Shown here: positions 32,499-32,776 of the stretch, in pieces
How positions within the stretch are numbered: position 1 is the first letter of the stretch
Layout of the letters: every line of letters starts with the position of its first letter
DNA from: an uncultured Acetobacteraceae bacterium
GTDB lineage: Bacteria > Pseudomonadota > Alphaproteobacteria > Acetobacterales > Acetobacteraceae
NCBI GenBank assembly: GCA_903877125.1
Contig: CAIRCM010000045.1
Location: 1 to 32,776 of the forward strand
Reading direction: 5' to 3'
Length of the DNA stretch: 32,776 nt
Notes under the pieces: model-generated
What the model was told of the DNA's origin: nothing
The model's input: the letters and a program-made list of their open reading frames with translations, nothing else
The model's database searches: none
Program-made: the position numbers and the translations under genes

Positions 32499-32776
32499 TT
32501 ATTCCGCTGCCATCTTCATGGGTCCGGCATTGATGATCGACCAGAGTTTCGGCCCGGTCGCGGGCATATCGAGGTGCCGCACGTTGTAATCCTTCAGCGC
32601 ATCCACCACCGCGTTGATGATCGCGGGCGGGGAACCGATGGCCCCGACCTCGCCGCAGCCCTTCGACCCCAGCGGGTTGTGGGTGCACATGGTGTTCTCG
32701 GTGGACACGTTGAAGTTGGGCAGGTTGTCCGCCCGCGGCATGGTGTAGTCCATCATCGACCCGCTCAGCAGCTGGC
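32499..32776 (-). CDS. molybdopterin-binding subunit (CoxL-like), 3' end only
   Basis: Ninety-one whole codons of the C-terminus are inside the window; the frame is open to the edge. The text includes [24 protein letters not shown], where the Glu of GCGE is the conserved catalytic base of molybdenum hydroxylases, and a C-terminal helix ending in KMAAE. The tail differs clearly from the other CoxL-like protein (GARGVGEVPIIPPMAA), so the two are distant paralogues, not a duplication. It is upstream of, and co-transcribed with, the CoxM-like gene. Confidence 0.9.
   Translation of the reverse strand, partial: QLLSGSMMDYTMPRADNLPNFNVSTENTMCTHNPLGSKGCGEVGAIGSPPAIINAVVDALKDYNVRHLDMPATGPKLWSIINAGPMKMAAE

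Overview
The window reads as chromosomal DNA of a GC-rich alphaproteobacterium, most likely Rhodospirillales/Acetobacteraceae-like. This is inferred from strong G/C third-position bias, an hfq-hflX pair, a TRAP transporter, CO-dehydrogenase-type molybdenum hydroxylases and several Tat-type signals; no rRNA or other phylogenetic marker was available. Genes are densely packed, with many 1-4 base overlaps and frequent GTG/TTG starts. No tRNA, rRNA, CRISPR array, intact transposase or dedicated transcriptional regulator was seen.

Layout. 1-2635 (+): end of a [2Fe-2S] subunit, a CoxL-like molybdopterin subunit and a MoaD/ThiS-like small protein. 2906-6123 (+): a sulfotransferase with A/T-richer codon use, a two-domain protein whose C-terminal half resembles DUF1796-type papain-like proteins, and a HAD phosphatase. 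6213-8696 (+): hfq, hflX and an inositol-monophosphatase-family gene, translationally coupled. 8758-9678 (+): a TIR-domain protein with a membrane anchor. 9811-12670 (+): a complete TRAP transporter (P, Q, M). 12842-16289 (+): an acyl-CoA synthetase and a large acyl-CoA dehydrogenase, resembling the DmdB/DmdC families. 16363-16647 (+): a small secreted four-cysteine protein.

16648-18242 (-): an amidase-signature enzyme preceded by a small AtzG/DUF4089-like partner, divergent from pobA (4-hydroxybenzoate 3-monooxygenase, 18327-19502, +). A 15-bp perfect inverted repeat at 19561-19618 looks like fused insertion-sequence ends. 19690-23985 (+): a RoxA-like di-haem cytochrome c, recQ and a PH-domain-like membrane protein. 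23982-31522 (-): a run containing an RnfD/NqrB-like membrane protein, a DUF2330 secreted protein, an alpha/beta hydrolase, two paralogous ABC substrate-binding proteins and a DadA-like FAD oxidoreductase. 31694-32776 (-): a second CoxM/CoxL pair, cut by the window edge.

The overall theme is uptake and oxidation of small organic acids and aromatics (molybdenum hydroxylases, TRAP and ABC binding proteins, acyl-CoA oxidation, pobA, amidase, D-amino-acid oxidation), interrupted by housekeeping genes. The least explained parts are the RnfD-like/DUF2330 pair, the TIR membrane protein, the beta-sandwich/DUF1796-like protein beside the sulfotransferase, and the MoaD-like protein coupled to CoxL.
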